Positions 31,785-33,363 of a stretch of 33,363 nt of DNA are shown piece after piece. Below the pieces are notes generated by a model that was given only the letters and a program-made list of their open reading frames with translations, was not told where the DNA came from and searched no databases. Location of the stretch: the NCBI GenBank assembly GCA_900543615.1, contig UQSC01000007.1, positions 1 through 33,363 of the forward strand. Direction: 5' to 3'. The stretch is from an uncultured Collinsella sp. (GTDB lineage: Bacteria > Actinomycetota > Coriobacteriia > Coriobacteriales > Coriobacteriaceae). Both the position numbers and the translations under genes were made by a program. Positions within the stretch are counted from its first letter, which is position 1, and the number at the start of each line of letters is the position of its first letter.

Positions 31785-33185
31785 GTGTGCGCGATAATTC
31801 ATTTTGGAACTGACGGTTGGCGCGCTCGCGTCGATGAGGACTTCACTGCCGATAACGTTGCCCGTATCGCCGATGCCGTCGGCGAGTTGTGGCAAAAGAC
31901 CAATCCGGGCAAAACGGTATATATAGGGTTCGACACTCGGCCCCTGGCGCGCGAGTTCGCTGAGCTTGCGGCGGGCGTGCTGGCAGCGCACGGGCTAGAC
32001 GCCGTGCTCGCTTCGCGACCTGTCCCGACCCCTGCCCTTACGTGGGCGGCGGCTTATGACGGTGAAGCGTGCGGCGCGCTCATGGTGACGGGGTCCCATC
32101 ATCCGCAGGGCTATCTGTGCCTCAAGATTCGCATGGGTGACGGCTCGACCGCCAACCAGGATGTCATCGAAGAGCTCGAAGAGACTATGGCTCCCGAGCC
32201 AATGGGGATCGAGGGGCAATATCGCACCGCGGATATCATTCCTGACTATATGCAGGCGGTGGCATCGTTTGTCGATGCCGAAGCCATCCGCGCCGCGCAC
32301 TTGCGCGTGGTTGTCGATCCCATGGGCGGCGCAGCCCAGGGCTATCTAGCCGACTTGTTGCGCGAGCTTGGCGTTGAGGTGCACGAGATTCACGCCGGGC
32401 AGGCGTCTGACCAAGAAGATATCTGCCCCGACCCCGTTGAACCGTGGGTGGACGCTTGCGAGCGCACGGTTATCGAGGACGGAGCTTGCGCTGGCCTGGT
32501 GACCGACGGCGACGCCGACCGTATCGGCGCGGTTGACGAGCGCGGCAGATATATACATCCGCATCAGATCATGGCGCTCGTTTTGGGCGACTTGGTTCAA
32601 TTTCGTAATTTGGAGGGGCGCGTCGTCGTCAATCTTTCATGCTCGACGCTCGTGCGTCGCATTGCCGAGGCGCTTGGCTGCCGCGTGACCGTCAAACCAG
32701 TCGGTTTCAAATATATAGCGGCGGAGATGAAGAAGGGCGGCGTCCTCATGGGCGGCGAAGAAGCCGGTGGTATCGGCATCGCCGCGCATATGCCCGAGCG
32801 CGATGGAATCCTCGCCTGTCTGATTCTGTGTGAGCTTATGGCAAAGACGGACGCGCCTTTGGGCGTTCTGGTCGACCAACTCGAGGACAGTTTTGGTAAG
32901 ACGAGTTACGGTCGACGCGACTTGCGCCTTGAGGCCGAAGATGCCGAAACGTTACGAACCCTGCTGCCGGGCGTAAACCCCAAGTCGATTTGTGGCAAGG
33001 TGCCGCAAAACGTTAGTCATATGGACGGCTTGCGTCTGTCATTCGAGGATGACACGTGGCTGCTGGTCCGTCCTAGCGGGACCGAACCAGTGGTGCGCGT
33101 CTACGCCGAGGGGTTCTCGGTGGAAGAACGTGATGAGTTGCTCGATGCTGGCTGTGCTTTAGCTAGGGGGACGTATCCGCTTTAA
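31785..33185 (+). CDS. Phosphoglucomutase/phosphomannomutase family enzyme
   Basis: A 466-residue alpha-D-phosphohexomutase of four domains, moving phosphate between C1 and C6 of a hexose phosphate. N-terminal 'IIHFGTDGWRARVDEDFT' opens domain 1. The phosphoserine loop is 'MVTGSHHPQGY' with Ser104 (usually T-A-S-H-N-P). The magnesium loop is DGDADR (241-246), the sugar-specificity loop GGEEAGG (323-329), and the phosphate-binding loop RPSGTEP (429-435). Sugar choice is open; the GEEAGG loop does not decide between glucose and mannose for me. The start is taken as GTG at 31785 with GTGAGG about 7 bases upstream, because the protein begins where the family does. The longer frame (from 31701) adds 28 residues with no family similarity. 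Confidence 0.9.
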   Translation: MCAIIHFGTDGWRARVDEDFTADNVARIADAVGELWQKTNPGKTVYIGFDTRPLAREFAELAAGVLAAHGLDAVLASRPVPTPALTWAAAYDGEACGALMVTGSHHPQGYLCLKIRMGDGSTANQDVIEELEETMAPEPMGIEGQYRTADIIPDYMQAVASFVDAEAIRAAHLRVVVDPMGGAAQGYLADLLRELGVEVHEIHAGQASDQEDICPDPVEPWVDACERTVIEDGACAGLVTDGDADRIGAVDERGRYIHPHQIMALVLGDLVQFRNLEGRVVVNLSCSTLVRRIAEALGCRVTVKPVGFKYIAAEMKKGGVLMGGEEAGGIGIAAHMPERDGILACLILCELMAKTDAPLGVLVDQLEDSFGKTSYGRRDLRLEAEDAETLRTLLPGVNPKSICGKVPQNVSHMDGLRLSFEDDTWLLVRPSGTEPVVRVYAEGFSVEERDELLDAGCALARGTYPL

Positions 33186-33296
33186 CCATGAGACTGCCTT
33201 ATATAAAGAGATGCTCGGCGAGCGGTAGTTAACGGCTGGCAAACGTTAGTCGGATCCCAAACTGTGTAGGAAATGTGTACGACCAGATTCCCGCCC
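33186..33296 (+). other. Gap between the phosphohexomutase gene and the SRP RNA
   Basis: No gene is seen. A promoter for the downstream RNA should lie here, but I cannot pick a convincing -35/-10 pair. Confidence 0.4.
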
Positions 33297-33363
33297 CCGG
33301 GGCCCCTCCGGTCTGGCAATATATCTCCTTGCCGCGCGGCCCGGTGGAACCGGATCAGCCGCG
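33297..33363 (+). ncRNA. ffs: Signal recognition particle RNA, 5' part, cut by the window edge
   Basis: The segment ending at the window edge contains 'TCTCC' (33324-33328) and then 'GGTGGAACCGGATCAGCCGCG' in part (about 33343-33363; key bases GGTG, AACCGG, TCAG). This matches the 5' side of the conserved SRP RNA domain that binds Ffh, just before the GNRA tetraloop. In 4.5S-like RNAs the order is a CU-rich TCTCC segment, a GGTGAACC-type stem, then GTCAG and a GGAA loop. The pairing 3' strand (GGAAG...AGCAGC expected) lies beyond the window. The 5' end is estimated from the E. coli distance to TCTCC and could be off by about 15 bases. The downstream part is needed for proof. Confidence 0.65.

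Overview
The window is a GC-rich chromosomal segment of a Gram-positive actinobacterium, most likely the class Coriobacteriia and probably Collinsella or a close relative. This rests on base composition, frequent GTG/TTG starts, protein sequence character, and families of short hairpin repeats in the intergenic gaps. The genus is an inference; no database search was possible. It is mostly core-genome DNA. I see no CRISPR array, transposase, prophage, tRNA or rRNA.

Layout. 1-354: mosaic repeats. 355-1501: a pyridoxal/pyridoxamine kinase followed by a small TIGR04076-type protein. 1583-3045: a DUF4143 AAA-type ATPase preceded by three 33-bp-spaced direct repeats. 3154-4887 (minus strand): an MFS exporter followed by a low-molecular-weight protein tyrosine phosphatase. 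5148-6990: an acidic single-pass membrane protein of unknown function and a LacX-type aldose epimerase. 7268-11660: an amino-acid ABC importer (lipoprotein, permease, ATPase) followed by an M20 peptidase. 11890-18811: prfA (RF1), prmC, a hicAB toxin-antitoxin pair, a Sua5/TsaC-family gene, glpK and upp. 19094-25977: the complete F1Fo ATP synthase operon (atpI-like, B, E, F, H, A, G, D, C) ending in a clear terminator. 26066-28597: murA and an LCP (LytR-CpsA-Psr) ligase. 28933-30180 (minus): pepT. 30301-33185: a DtxR/MntR-type regulator, a homocysteine S-methyltransferase and a phosphohexomutase. The right edge (about 33297-33363) looks like the 5' half of the SRP RNA gene (ffs), cut by the window.

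How the genes work together. The order prfA-prmC-sua5-...-upp-atp operon-murA matches a gene neighbourhood known from Bacillus and other Gram-positives: translation termination and its methylase, tRNA modification, pyrimidine salvage, energy conversion and wall synthesis. hicAB and glpK sit inside this block as additions. The ABC importer plus M20 peptidase and PepT suggest life on peptides and amino acids. MurA and LCP act at the start and end of envelope polymer assembly.

Most unusual points: a ~125-residue Ala/Glu-rich insertion inside PrmC; Gln in place of the usual His in the RF1 codon-recognition loop; a hybrid metal-ligand set in the DtxR-like regulator, with an 18-bp palindrome in the promoter region it shares with pepT; two palindromes over a near-consensus hicAB promoter; 33-bp iterons before the DUF4143 ATPase; and at least three families of dispersed, partly mosaic hairpin repeats at gene ends. 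I found no convincing wholly new multi-gene system.
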